DNA of 64,000 nucleotides, taken from an uncultured Deferribacterales bacterium (GTDB lineage: Bacteria > Chrysiogenota > Deferribacteres > Deferribacterales > Mucispirillaceae). Where the stretch lies: positions 16,674-80,673 of the forward strand of contig CANTXF010000063.1 of the NCBI GenBank assembly GCA_947853665.1, given 5' to 3'. Position 1 is the stretch's first letter. Each line of letters opens with the position of its first letter. A program made the position numbers and the translations under genes. Below, in pieces: positions 16,691 to 25,323 of this stretch. Under the pieces are notes generated by a model. It worked only from the letters and a program-made list of their open reading frames with translations, ran no database searches and was not told the DNA's origin.

Positions 16691-18049
16691 ATGAAAGTTT
16701 TTCCGCAGAACAATATGCTGGCCAGAGCCGTGTTTTTATTCTGTTTCGCCCTTATCCTGCTTATCCCTCTGGAATTTATATTCAATATAATATCCGAGCG
16801 CAGCGACCTTTACGACGCCACAAGCAGCGGCATAGGGCAGGAATGGGGCTCGTCCCAGGTGATAGCGGGCCCGGTTGTGGTAGTTCCTTACAGCGTGTCC
16901 AGCCGTCAGGACGAGACCGTTACCGACGAAAACGGCAAAAAGAAGATCCTTTCGAAAACCGTAGTGCAGAACAGGCGCGCAATTATCCTGCCCGATACCC
17001 TCGAAGCGAAGATCGGGCTTGCCGACGAGATTCGCAGGCGGGGCATATACCAATCCACCGTCTACACGGGAAAGCTGACGATGCGCGGCGAGTTTAATTT
17101 CGACCTTAAAGAGCTTCTCTCCTCTCAGGGAAACGTAAAGATACATCTCTCGGAAGCTTTCGTATCTCTGGGCATAAAGGATACGAAGGCCCTTATGAAG
17201 ATAAACGCCTTCCGGATAGACGGACGGGAAACGGATCTGGAATCCGGCTCGAGCCTGAGAGAAAGCATAGACCAGTTCAATAAAGGAACCTCGGGAAAAA
17301 TAGATATAAAAAGCGAAGGCCCCGTCAAAATACCTTACGATATAGACCTGGAATTCAGGGGCAGCAACAGCATCGCGGTCATTCCAGTGGCTAAAAGCAA
17401 CGACGTAATAATATCCTCCAGCTGGAAGGACCCCAGCTTTTTCGGCTTGCTGCCTGAAAAACGCGATATTTCCGCCTCCGGCTTTACGGCCGCCTGGAAC
17501 GTCTCCCATCTCGTGCGCAACTATCCCCAGGTATTCCAGGAAGGCAGGAACAACGACCTGAGCGAGGCGGTAATAGGCGTTACCCTTTACGACACAGTAA
17601 CCCATTACAGGCAGGTAATAAGGGCGGTAAAATACGGGTTCCTTTTCGTGGTACTTACCCTGCTTACTCTTTTCATCTTCGAAATAACGAGCCGCAGGCC
17701 GCCCCATTTCATACAATACGCCATAGTGGGGGCGTCTCTTGTAATGTTTTATCTGCTGCTGCTTTCCCTCTCCGAGCATATGACGTTTTTCGCCTCGTAT
17801 CTGATATCCGCGGCAGCCGTAGTGCTTCCGATAAGCCTGTATACCGCCGGTATAATGAGGGATAAACGGTACGGCGGCATAATATTTCTGATACTTTCGG
17901 GGCTTTACATGATACTTTTCTCCATACTGAAAATGGAGGATTACGCCCTTATAACCGGAACTATCCTTGTAATGTGCGTGCTTTACGCCCTTATGTATAT
18001 TACGAAAAACCTGCGCGGCGGCGGGGAAAACGGAGAACCGAGGCAATGA
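16691..18049 (+). CDS. creD: CreD-family inner-membrane protein
   Basis: The 452-residue protein matches CreD: one N-terminal membrane segment (residues about 12-32), a large periplasmic domain, and five or six membrane helices in the last 150 residues starting at VKYGFLFVVLTLLTLFIFE. The family is known from the CreBC regulon, where it affects envelope integrity and beta-lactam tolerance. Its biochemical role is not established. No CreB/CreC-like genes adjoin here. AAGGAGAG precedes the start. The next gene begins within its stop codon. Confidence 0.88.
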   Translation: MKVFPQNNMLARAVFLFCFALILLIPLEFIFNIISERSDLYDATSSGIGQEWGSSQVIAGPVVVVPYSVSSRQDETVTDENGKKKILSKTVVQNRRAIILPDTLEAKIGLADEIRRRGIYQSTVYTGKLTMRGEFNFDLKELLSSQGNVKIHLSEAFVSLGIKDTKALMKINAFRIDGRETDLESGSSLRESIDQFNKGTSGKIDIKSEGPVKIPYDIDLEFRGSNSIAVIPVAKSNDVIISSSWKDPSFFGLLPEKRDISASGFTAAWNVSHLVRNYPQVFQEGRNNDLSEAVIGVTLYDTVTHYRQVIRAVKYGFLFVVLTLLTLFIFEITSRRPPHFIQYAIVGASLVMFYLLLLSLSEHMTFFASYLISAAAVVLPISLYTAGIMRDKRYGGIIFLILSGLYMILFSILKMEDYALITGTILVMCVLYALMYITKNLRGGGENGEPRQ

Positions 18050-18591
18050 GGACAAAAATATTCGTTCTGCTTACGGCCTGCATTATAGCAGGCATAGGCT
18101 TCTGCGCCTACAAAATAGTTCAAGGGATAAAGGCCGCCCCGGCAGAAGCTCCGGCAGAGGCCAGGGAAGAAGCCCCGGAAAGCTATGACGGAGAAACACA
18201 CGACGAATACCGCGAGCCTTTAGGCAAAGCAACGGTACAGGGCTTTTTAGACGGCAACCTTTTTATAGCCTGTCAGGACGCGCATACAACGGCGGACCTG
18301 CTGACGGCGGAAGATTTTGAGCTGCTGAAATACATTGAAACGGGAAGACTGCCCGAAAAGCCCTCCCCGCTTTTTGAGTCCAATCTGAAAAGCTATAAGC
18401 TTATGTGGTATCTGGTAAGCATTATAGAGGAAAAAATCGACGGAAAGGCACTCGAATTAATGGCGGAATTTAAAATCAACGTTATGGATAATTTAAACGA
18501 TATTTCCCAAGCGGCCCGCGCGGTAATGGAGCAGGAAATCACTATGGAAGAATTAAGGCAATACGTCAACGACGAATTCTGCCAGCCGTAG
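18046..18591 (+). CDS. Hypothetical protein with N-terminal membrane anchor
   Basis: No family was recognised. The 181-residue product has a hydrophobic N-terminal segment (about residues 3-20), an Ala/Pro/Glu-rich linker and then a mostly helical acidic domain ending DEFCQP. The start overlaps the creD stop as ATGA, so it is translationally coupled to creD; a longer frame from 17974 is not supported. An envelope role alongside CreD is a guess from context. Confidence 0.75.
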   Translation: MRTKIFVLLTACIIAGIGFCAYKIVQGIKAAPAEAPAEAREEAPESYDGETHDEYREPLGKATVQGFLDGNLFIACQDAHTTADLLTAEDFELLKYIETGRLPEKPSPLFESNLKSYKLMWYLVSIIEEKIDGKALELMAEFKINVMDNLNDISQAARAVMEQEITMEELRQYVNDEFCQP

Positions 18592-18658
18592 CCGGTACGC
18601 GCGGGAAAAATCCGGCCATTTTCCCTTGAAAAATAAATCGGCCGGTATATATTAAAAA

Positions 18659-18889
18659 TCGCAATTATACCCTTACGCAGATTAATAAAGTTATGGGAAA
18701 TATTTATAATACGGCGGCTTGCTCATATCAATGAATAATAAGACTAGAAAGCGTTCGGCAAGGCGCCGTCTGAAGGGGCTTGCGCATAAGTTTGCCCTGA
18801 CTAAGCAGGTCTTATTATAAATGTTTTTGACGGCTAAGGAATATTATTATAATTATTTGCCGTAATTATCTACGTTAGGTGATAGTCGC
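18659..18889 (+). repeat. TIR-bounded intergenic repeat, copy A (forward, most complete)
   Basis: This about 230-bp element occurs between coding genes. Its left end (TTATGGGAAATATTTATAAT, from 18691) is repeated inverted near its right end (ATTATAATTATTTGCCGTAA, ending 18864). Roughly 18 of 22 positions pair, and a weaker outer arm pairs ACGCAGATTAA with TTATCTACGT. The interior holds AATGAATAAT and a GCAAGGCGCCGTCTGAAGGGGCTTGC block that can form a hairpin. Related copies lie at 54511, 61469, 63739 and 63914. It could be a MITE-like element or a multi-branched structured RNA. Confidence 0.8.
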
Positions 18890-18924
18890 TTTAAAAATTT
18901 CCATCATATTTAAAGAGGTGTAAA

Positions 18925-19176
18925 ATGCCCATATACGAATACGAATGCGGCAAATGTTCAAAGGTTTTCGAAAAGCTGGAAAGCATAAACTCGGAAAATA
19001 AAGAAACCGAGTGCCCCCAATGCGGCGGAACGGCCCGCAGGAAAATATCCCTTTCCTCTTATCATCTTACGGGCTCCGGCTTTTACAATACGGATTATAA
19101 GGCAAAACCCAAGGCAGAGTGCCCCGCCGCAGGGCAGGGGAGCTGCTGCGCGGGCTGCGCCGCCGCCGATAAATAA
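18925..19176 (+). CDS. FmdB-family zinc-ribbon protein
   Basis: The 83-residue protein starts MPIYEYECGKC and has a second CPQCGG pair at about residues 32-36, the zinc ribbon of the FmdB/CxxC-CxxC-SSSS family. The tail is unusually Cys-rich (SCCAGC), which may bind more metal. FmdB was named from a regulator of an amidase operon, but for most members the role is unknown. AAGAGGTG precedes the start. It stands alone between repeat copy A and an MFS gene on the other strand. Confidence 0.9.
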   Translation: MPIYEYECGKCSKVFEKLESINSENKETECPQCGGTARRKISLSSYHLTGSGFYNTDYKAKPKAECPAAGQGSCCAGCAAADK

Positions 19177-19196
19177 TCCGCCGGGCGATTTAAGAC

Positions 19197-19225
19197 CTGC
19201 CGCGGCTTTGTTTGCGCCGCGGCAG
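19197..19225. terminator. Hairpin between fmdB and the convergent MFS gene
   Basis: A perfect 10-bp stem, CTGCCGCGGC and GCCGCGGCAG, encloses a 9-nt loop. No clear T-run follows on either strand, so termination is inferred from position only. Confidence 0.35.
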
Positions 19226-19320
19226 AAGGATTACGGAGCTTTTATACTTTTTTGTCTCTCCGGACAAGAGACGCATATTTTAAGGATATGTAAAACGCTC
19301 CCAGCCTTTCAGACGGCGCG

Positions 19321-20478
19321 TTATTTTCTCTTTTCCCCTTTCAGGAGAAACGTTCCGGCGGCAAGGACAAGGCACAGAGCCAGAATAACGGTAAGGGCCT
19401 TATCCAAACCGACCCTGTGAGCCAATATCCCCAGAACAGGCGGGAAAAACAGCATACCTCCGTAGGACATTACCGATACGACGGCGCTTGCCTTGCCCGG
19501 AGCTATGCCCGGATAGCTGCCCGCGCGGCTGAAAAGGATAGGAATCACAGGAGCGAAACCTGCGCCCATAAAGGCGTATCCCGCAAGGCTGGTATAGGCA
19601 TAGGGAGAGAAAAGCACTACCGCCATACCGAAAGCCGCCGACATAGAACCGCAGAAGGCCACGGGAAAGTCCCCGAAATTATACCTGAGCCTGTCCGAAA
19701 ACAGGCGGCATATCACGGTGGCTACGGAAAAAGACCCGAAAGCCAGAGCGGCGGTATATTCGTCCGCACCTTTTACGGAAAAGAGGAAAAGACTGCCCCA
19801 TTCCGCCACGGAGCCTTCAGAAGCATAGTTGCACATGGAAAGGAGCCCGCAAAGAAAAATAAAAAGCGGTATGCCTTTTTTGCCCGCACGCTCCTCCGAA
19901 AAGCCGCGGGAAGCAGGCTCGTCGCTCTGAAGACGCGCGGAAGCAAAAGGCATAAAAAGCGCATACGCTATTATAACGCACAGAAAATTAACGAGAGGGG
20001 CGGCGCCCGCCCATGCGAAAAAAGCCCCCGCGGCGGAAGCCAGAACGGCTCCGAAGCTGTAAAACGCGTGGAGGAAAGACATACACGGCCTTCCTCCACG
20101 GCGTTCAAGCAGTATCCCTTGAGCGTTCATGGAAACGTCAGTAAGGCCCATCCCCAATCCTATAAGCATACATGCAAAGCCAAGGGCCAGAGGGGAGGAC
20201 GCCGCTCCGCACAGAGGCAGGGAAATAAGCAGCGCCGCCGAACCAGCCCGGAGAACGGCTCGGCTCCCCCAGCGGGAAATAAGCCACGCGGAGCCGGAAA
20301 GGGTGATAAGGCTCGCCGCACCGAGGGAAAGCAGTATAAGGCCCAACTGGGCTTCATCCGCTCCCGTGCGGGCTTTAAGAGCAGGCATACGGGAAGTGAG
20401 AAGGCCGTAAACAAGCCCCGGGCACATGAAAAAATAAGCGCAGGCTCTCCGGGCGGCAGAAAATTCCGAACGTTCCAT
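19321..20478 (-). CDS. MFS transporter under MerR-type control
   Basis: The 385-residue product has twelve predicted membrane segments, an arginine-containing loop after helix 2 (SRWGSRAVLRAG) and the YbjJ-like MNAQGILLERRGGRPCMSFLHAFYSFGA segment seen in small-molecule and sugar-type MFS members. The start is set at MERSEFSAARR, downstream of the divergent MerR-type promoter; a longer frame would run through that promoter. The transported compound is unknown. Drug efflux is suggested by the regulator type. Confidence 0.85.
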   Translation of the reverse strand: MERSEFSAARRACAYFFMCPGLVYGLLTSRMPALKARTGADEAQLGLILLSLGAASLITLSGSAWLISRWGSRAVLRAGSAALLISLPLCGAASSPLALGFACMLIGLGMGLTDVSMNAQGILLERRGGRPCMSFLHAFYSFGAVLASAAGAFFAWAGAAPLVNFLCVIIAYALFMPFASARLQSDEPASRGFSEERAGKKGIPLFIFLCGLLSMCNYASEGSVAEWGSLFLFSVKGADEYTAALAFGSFSVATVICRLFSDRLRYNFGDFPVAFCGSMSAAFGMAVVLFSPYAYTSLAGYAFMGAGFAPVIPILFSRAGSYPGIAPGKASAVVSVMSYGGMLFFPPVLGILAHRVGLDKALTVILALCLVLAAGTFLLKGEKRK

Positions 20479-20541
20479 AATAACAGCATCCGTTTTATAA
20501 TATTTCCGGCGGCGGTATACAGCCCCTCCGCCAGAGTAAAG

Positions 20542-20572
20542 AACATAAACTATTGTGTTACACAAGAGTCAA
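20542..20572 (-). promoter_or_regulatory. MerR-type promoter with 19-bp spacer and dyad operator
   Basis: On the minus strand TTGACT (20567-20572) and TATGTT (20542-20547) are separated by 19 bp instead of 17. The spacer contains a perfect dyad, TTGTGT-N-ACACAA (20553-20565). Overlong spacers with a central dyad are the hallmark of promoters that MerR-family activators untwist. It drives the MFS gene. Confidence 0.8.
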
Positions 20573-20583
20573 GCGGAAAAACC

Positions 20584-21390
20584 ATGAATAACAAATTTTT
20601 AAAAACCGGCGATTTCGCCCGCCTGTGCAGAACCACCAAAGAAACCCTGCTTCACTACGACAGGCAGGGAGTTCTGAAGCCCAGATACGTGAAGGAAAAC
20701 GGCTACCGCTGTTACGGCATGGAGCAGTATTTTGATTTCGACCTTATATCCCTGCTTAAGGAAACGGGCTGCACCCTGAAAGAAATACGGCAATACCGGG
20801 AAAAAGGAAACCCGGATATATATTTAAGCCTGCTCAAAAAAAGCGTGGACGCAATAATAGAGGAGCAAAAACGGCTGGCGCGGCGGCAGGCCATGATGGA
20901 AAACCTTATAAAGCTTACCGCGGAAGCGGTAAAGGCGGAATACGACACCCTGCTTTTCGAGGAGAGGAAAAGGGAGCGTATCGCGATAATACCTACGGCT
21001 CCGAAAAAAATAAACGAGATCGGTTACGAAGAATATCATGTTTCTTATAATTCCGGAGAGGGAAAGGCAAGGGGAGCGTATATGTCCCCATTAGGTATGG
21101 TAATACGGGAAGAAACTCCGGGACAAGGGGATTTCGTAATAAGTCACTTTTTTATACAGGCCAGTGGCGCCTCCGGCGGAGACGCCGCGGAAATCCCCGC
21201 CGGGCGCTACGCCGTTTTTTTCCACAAAGGCGACGTATATAGCCATGCCGCCGTTCCGGGACGTCTGATTGAAGCCGTACGGAAAAAGGGGCTTTCCGCC
21301 GAAGGCGACATTTATTCATACGAGCAAATGAGCTATTTCATAGGAATGGGAAAAGAATATACGGCAAAATATATAGTCAGGGCGGAATAA
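20584..21390 (+). CDS. MerR-family regulator with GyrI-like effector domain
   Basis: The 268-residue product has an N-terminal MerR winged helix (KTGDFARLCRTTKETLLHYDRQGVL), a coiled-coil dimerisation helix (about residues 75-110) and a C-terminal effector domain similar to the BmrR/GyrI fold that binds bulky hydrophobic drugs. The arrangement and the divergent efflux-type MFS gene resemble BltR-Blt and BmrR-Bmr. The frame is open far upstream on the opposite strand of the MFS gene, but only the MNNKFLKTGDF start fits the family. The inducer is unknown. Confidence 0.88.
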   Translation: MNNKFLKTGDFARLCRTTKETLLHYDRQGVLKPRYVKENGYRCYGMEQYFDFDLISLLKETGCTLKEIRQYREKGNPDIYLSLLKKSVDAIIEEQKRLARRQAMMENLIKLTAEAVKAEYDTLLFEERKRERIAIIPTAPKKINEIGYEEYHVSYNSGEGKARGAYMSPLGMVIREETPGQGDFVISHFFIQASGASGGDAAEIPAGRYAVFFHKGDVYSHAAVPGRLIEAVRKKGLSAEGDIYSYEQMSYFIGMGKEYTAKYIVRAE

Positions 21391-21514
21391 AACCGGCAGC
21401 CTGCAAAACTCTTAAAATAAGCGCGCCCGGCGGCCCTTTCCAAAGCGTAAACGCCGTCATTATAAGTATTGAAGATTTCCGCATCCGTATTTTTGCCCGG
21501 ATAAGGCCGTAAGA

Positions 21515-21550
21515 TATGAGGGGAATATTTATAAACAGGCGGCTTCGCTC
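21515..21550 (+). repeat. Decayed left-end fragment of the TIR repeat
   Basis: GGGGAATATTTATAAACAGGCGGCTTCGCTC differs from the left arm of the full copies by a few bases (GGGAAATATTTATAATACGGCGGCTTGCTC). No matching right arm follows, so this is a remnant. Confidence 0.5.
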
Positions 21551-21589
21551 CCGAAAGAGCGCTCTCCCAATGGCCAGGGCCTTAAATCA

Positions 21590-21627
21590 GCCTGCGGCGC
21601 GGGCATTACATGCTTACAGCCGCAGGC
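21590..21627 (+). terminator. Possible terminator of the MerR-family gene
   Basis: GCCTGCGGC and GCCGCAGGC form a perfect 9-bp stem around a 20-nt loop, followed by GTTTTAATA. The large loop and short T-run make it a weak candidate. Confidence 0.4.
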
Positions 21628-21656
21628 GTTTTAATATCGAACGACCGAATGCGGGC

Positions 21657-21701
21657 AAAAAAAACCGGAAAAGCCCATCAGGGTTTTTTCCGGATTTTTT
21701 T
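21657..21701. terminator. Bidirectional terminator after the clostripain-like gene
   Basis: CCGGAAAAGCCC-ATCA-GGGTTTTTTCCGG is flanked by eight A on the left and seven T on the right. It can therefore stop transcripts from both sides. Confidence 0.85.
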
Positions 21702-21706
21702 AACGC

Positions 21707-23866
21707 TTACTGCAAAACGAACTGATGTGAAATATCTTCGTTTTTTACGTTTTTCACGTTAAAGAAAAATTTTATGTCCTCTCCCACAGCTTCGAAGGAC
21801 TGAACAGACAATTCTATACACTGACTGCTTTCGCATACTATCTCATAGGAGGGCATCGTCTCCCCAGCCCTTTTATAGGCGGCTTCCGGCGTATATTCGG
21901 GAATTATTATCCTGTCGCCCGGGTTGAAGGAAAGAGCGGGATGAATGCTGCCGTCCGGAGTATATGCTGCGTGTACCATATAGGCTTCGTAATCCGTGCC
22001 ATTATCGTTTAAGCCGTACATTCCGTAGATTTCTATGCTGCTTTTTTCCGTGGACCCAGCGGGGATATAATCCGCCGAGGTAACGAACATTACGCTGTCC
22101 TCCGTATAAAAATACTTATCCTGCAGAAGCTTTACCCGTATGGGGTTATACTCCTCTTCCGAGCCGCTTTTATTCATGCAGAACAGCCTGGCCGTATTTG
22201 TTTCAGGATGGCCCGTATTTATGGAGATATTATACAATTTGTTATTTGCCGGGTCGGAAGCGGAATCGGAGGAAGCTGTCTCATAGATACCGGCCACCGT
22301 TCCGACCCTCATTTTACCCGTCAGCGGGTCGGGCTTTACCATATCGAGAGAAACGGAAACGGGAGCGAAGTTGGTATCAAGATTGGCCCTGATAGTTTCC
22401 CCGTCTTTCCCGGGCAAGATTTCCCAGCTGGCGGAAGTCGGCGTATTAAAGGCCCAGGAAAGGGTTTCGGAAAGCATATTAACATAATCCTCGCCGAAAT
22501 TCCCCGCAACCTTTCTGTAAGGCTCGATTATCCGGCTGTTTACCAAACCTGCCGAATCCGGAGTAGTTATTTTATAAAACGAAAAACTATCGAAAGGCAT
22601 ATAAAAGGATATTCCGTGGGAATTTTTCAGCCAATATGTAGTTTCGTTTACAATTACCGCTTCTCTGATTTTATTCTGAATATCCCTGGCGTAATCGGTA
22701 TAATCCTGCCGGTATAATATTTCCTCCGTAAGCTTTTCCGTGAAATTGTATAGATCCGCCAGGTCGTAAGGTTCCTTATGGAAATTTTGGTCGGCGCTGA
22801 CCACGCCATACTCTTCCGCTTTGGAGCGGGAAACGAAAAGGTTGTTAAAGGTTTCTCCCGGGCTGTTTTTAAAATTTTCCGATATTTTCCCCGCAAGGGC
22901 GTTGATGCTGTCGTTAAGGGATTTTATTTTGCTTAAATCCACGGCGGAAATATTAGTTTTCATCGCGCTGTAATCATCTTTGCCCGATTTGTCCATAGCG
23001 CTGTATTCCATATAGGAAGACGTTATGGTTTTGATAATATTTTCCGTGGAATCGCCCGCCGCAAGAGATTTTGTTATATCGTCCAGATGCCACGGAAAAG
23101 CCCACTCCGTCTCCTCGGAGCCTACATAATACCTGGCGTAGTCCGCCAGGTTATACATCCATTCCGCGCTTGCCATAAGGCAGGCGGCAAAGCCCGCGAT
23201 ATCGAAGTCCCTGCCGGTTTTTTCTTTGGCTTTGCGGAAAGCTTCCCTCATATCGGCGGCGCTTATTGCCGGTTCGCCGAAGCCGTAGCGGGCTCCTCCC
23301 CCATGGCTGAAAAATATTATAATATACCTGTCGGCAGGATTGTTCTTAACGCCGTATTCGATAAAATCGGCTATCGTATCGGAGGAAGCCACGCTGACGC
23401 ATCCGGGAGAGACCTCACCGCCGCTTTCAAGGCAGCTTTGCCCTACATCCTCGATTAACTCGAAGCTGTCTTTACGAACCTGCCAGCGTTTTATGGTGCT
23501 CCAGTCCTTTACATAAAATTTTGAAACCTCCGCTCCGGCCTCCGTTATATCGCCGTCAGAAAATTTCATATTATGTGCGGAGCCGGTCTGCACTATTATA
23601 TTAGTATTGGCTTCGTTGATATTTTCCACCATGCCTTTTATCATGTAATTTGCCGGAGTATACCCGAGAGAATCGGGCTTTATTCCTACATCGGTATATT
23701 CGGAGAAAAAATCCGGCGCTTTTTCCGGCATTTCATAGTTAGTGCCTTCTATATACATCAACAGAGTCGTTTTTACGGGCGGGTTATCGTTTGAGCCGGA
23801 GCTTGAACAGGCTTGAACGATAAAGGCCAGGCACAGTAAGATACTTGCGGAAAATAATTTTTTCAT
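21707..23866 (-). CDS. Clostripain-like (C11) cysteine peptidase lipoprotein
   Basis: The 719-residue product begins with a signal peptide and a VQAC site that could be a lipobox, so it is probably anchored outside the cytoplasm. Clostripain-family residues are visible: the catalytic His in FFSHGGGARYGF and the catalytic Cys in DIAGFAACLMAS. The C-terminal 250 residues look like beta-rich accessory domains. C11 peptidases cleave after Arg or Lys. The start is set at MKKLFSASILL; a longer frame lacks a signal peptide at its start. It is followed by a strong terminator and stands as a single gene. Confidence 0.88.
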   Translation of the reverse strand: MKKLFSASILLCLAFIVQACSSSGSNDNPPVKTTLLMYIEGTNYEMPEKAPDFFSEYTDVGIKPDSLGYTPANYMIKGMVENINEANTNIIVQTGSAHNMKFSDGDITEAGAEVSKFYVKDWSTIKRWQVRKDSFELIEDVGQSCLESGGEVSPGCVSVASSDTIADFIEYGVKNNPADRYIIIFFSHGGGARYGFGEPAISAADMREAFRKAKEKTGRDFDIAGFAACLMASAEWMYNLADYARYYVGSEETEWAFPWHLDDITKSLAAGDSTENIIKTITSSYMEYSAMDKSGKDDYSAMKTNISAVDLSKIKSLNDSINALAGKISENFKNSPGETFNNLFVSRSKAEEYGVVSADQNFHKEPYDLADLYNFTEKLTEEILYRQDYTDYARDIQNKIREAVIVNETTYWLKNSHGISFYMPFDSFSFYKITTPDSAGLVNSRIIEPYRKVAGNFGEDYVNMLSETLSWAFNTPTSASWEILPGKDGETIRANLDTNFAPVSVSLDMVKPDPLTGKMRVGTVAGIYETASSDSASDPANNKLYNISINTGHPETNTARLFCMNKSGSEEEYNPIRVKLLQDKYFYTEDSVMFVTSADYIPAGSTEKSSIEIYGMYGLNDNGTDYEAYMVHAAYTPDGSIHPALSFNPGDRIIIPEYTPEAAYKRAGETMPSYEIVCESSQCIELSVQSFEAVGEDIKFFFNVKNVKNEDISHQFVLQ

Positions 23867-24035
23867 ATTCTCAAATTCCTTATTTAAGCGGCCGCGGGCA
23901 AATATGATACGGAGCCGCCGCCCATATATTCTGCGGTTGGCCGTATTAAAGGACAAGAGCAGTTTTTTATAGTAACTTAATATATCAATACCGTCAAGAT
24001 GCGGAAAAATTCACGAAAAACCGCCGCCACCGCTA

Positions 24036-24986
24036 TCAGTCCCGCCGCCCGGGCCAGCCGCAGAACGTCTTTCTCTCCCCGTCTGCGGTAATGAGCATTA
24101 CGGGAGTATAAAGCGCGGCGCAGGCTTCTTCGATCTCCTCCTCGTTCATAAAAAAATAAGCGGTGGAGAGGGCGTCCGCCTCCGCGGCGCGGCCGGCTAT
24201 TACGCTGAGGCTTACGTATTTATCGGCGGTTTTCCCCGTAATCCCGTCAAAAAGGTGGGAGATACGCCTTCCGTCCTTCGCGGTAAAATACCTTTCGTAA
24301 GTACCGCTCGTGGCAAGGGCCATATTTTCAAGCTCCACCGCTTCCATGGCGCCGCCTTTTTTTTCCGGGTCACTTATGCCTATCAGCCATTTTACGCCGT
24401 TTTTCGAACCGGAGGCGTAAAGGTCGCCTCCGGCGTTTATTATAAAATCGTTTATCCCGCGGCTTTTAAGGTAGGCGGCCGCCTCGTCCGCCGCGGCGCC
24501 TTTGGCTAAAGCCCCCAGGTCTACCTTCATGCCGTGAGCAGAGGCGAAACAGCTCTCCTCGTTTTCCTGAATAGTTATACGCCCGCGGGCAAGCTCAAGG
24601 GCCTTTTCAAACGCCCCCTCGTCAGGCTCGGAATAAGGCCCTTCGGGAAAGCCGTAAAGGGAGGCGACCGTAAATATCCCCGGGTTGAAGCGGCCTTTTG
24701 TAAGGCCGTAATAAAATTCCGCGTCTTTAAGGACTCGGCACGTAAAAGCGCCTATTCTGACGGGCTTTTCCGAGGCTGATAAAGCGGCGCAGTCCTCCGC
24801 CGCCTCCCCGGCAAGGAAAGCCATAAGGGCGGACAGGTTTTTAAACTCGTCCGTATTACCGGAAGGAAGGGTCACGGTAACGAAGGTGCCCATCAGGAAA
24901 TAGGAGCGCTCCTTAAAGCCATCCTTTAAAGGACAGCCGGATACAGTAAAAAGAACGAGGGCTAAAAAGGCCGCCCGCCTAATCAT
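24036..24986 (-). CDS. apbE: FAD:protein FMN transferase, lipoprotein form
   Basis: ApbE attaches FMN covalently to Thr or Ser of exported or membrane redox proteins. The 316-residue product has a signal peptide with lipobox VSGC (Cys18), MGTFVTVTL, DLGALAKGAAAD, INAGGDLYASG, LATSGTYERYF and the DALSTA metal-binding region. All expected motifs are present. No Rnf, Nqr or fumarate reductase substrate gene adjoins it. It overlaps the upstream small gene by 8 bp and so is co-expressed with hflX. Confidence 0.95.
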   Translation of the reverse strand: MIRRAAFLALVLFTVSGCPLKDGFKERSYFLMGTFVTVTLPSGNTDEFKNLSALMAFLAGEAAEDCAALSASEKPVRIGAFTCRVLKDAEFYYGLTKGRFNPGIFTVASLYGFPEGPYSEPDEGAFEKALELARGRITIQENEESCFASAHGMKVDLGALAKGAAADEAAAYLKSRGINDFIINAGGDLYASGSKNGVKWLIGISDPEKKGGAMEAVELENMALATSGTYERYFTAKDGRRISHLFDGITGKTADKYVSLSVIAGRAAEADALSTAYFFMNEEEIEEACAALYTPVMLITADGERKTFCGWPGRRD

Positions 24987-25323
24987 CCCCTTTCTGCTCC
25001 TCCCTTTGCTCGCGCAGTATTTTCCAGACGCCGTCCTCCATTACGAATTCGGTTTTGGAGTAATACTTTTTCACGCAGTCTCCCCTGTCGAAGGTTTCAA
25101 GATAAAGCACCTCCGCCTCGTTTCCGTTTTCCGTCTCCCGGAAAACCTCAAGCTCCACGGGACCGTGCCCTAAAGCCATAGAGCCGAAATGCCTGATATA
25201 CCCCTCCGGCTCCGGAAAAAACCTGCGGAACTCGCTGGAGCTTGCGTACAGGCCGAAAATAGAGGCGGGGTCCGATTCCCTGTAAAATTTCATACGGTTT
25301 TCAAGTATCTCGCTGGGTTTCAT
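24979..25323 (-). CDS. Small NTF2-like/YchJ-type protein (tentative)
   Basis: The 114-residue protein begins with KPSEILENRMKFYRESDPASIF and ends with a strand-rich segment, TEFVMEDGVWKILREQ, a pattern seen in NTF2-like folds and in the middle domain of YchJ proteins. No catalytic residues can be named. It overlaps hflX by 23 bp and apbE by 8 bp, so it is part of one tight operon. The function is unknown. Confidence 0.7.
   Translation of the reverse strand: MKPSEILENRMKFYRESDPASIFGLYASSSEFRRFFPEPEGYIRHFGSMALGHGPVELEVFRETENGNEAEVLYLETFDRGDCVKKYYSKTEFVMEDGVWKILREQREEQKGDD

Larger units (their letters stand above)
21391..21706. other. Intergenic region between merR-like gene and clostripain-like gene
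   Basis: This stretch of about 315 bp holds a left-end fragment of the intergenic repeat (21515-21550), a 9-bp inverted repeat (21590-21627) and a bidirectional terminator (21657-21701). No gene was recognised. Confidence 0.6.

Noticed and set aside
16736..18055. 439-residue open frame opposite creD
   Set aside because: It is a shadow of creD, rich in Tyr, His and Arg without any recognisable domain, whereas creD has clear family features.
19417..20583. Long open frame upstream of the MerR-like gene on the plus strand
   Set aside because: It lies opposite the MFS gene, is low-complexity and basic, and the regulator family begins at 20584.
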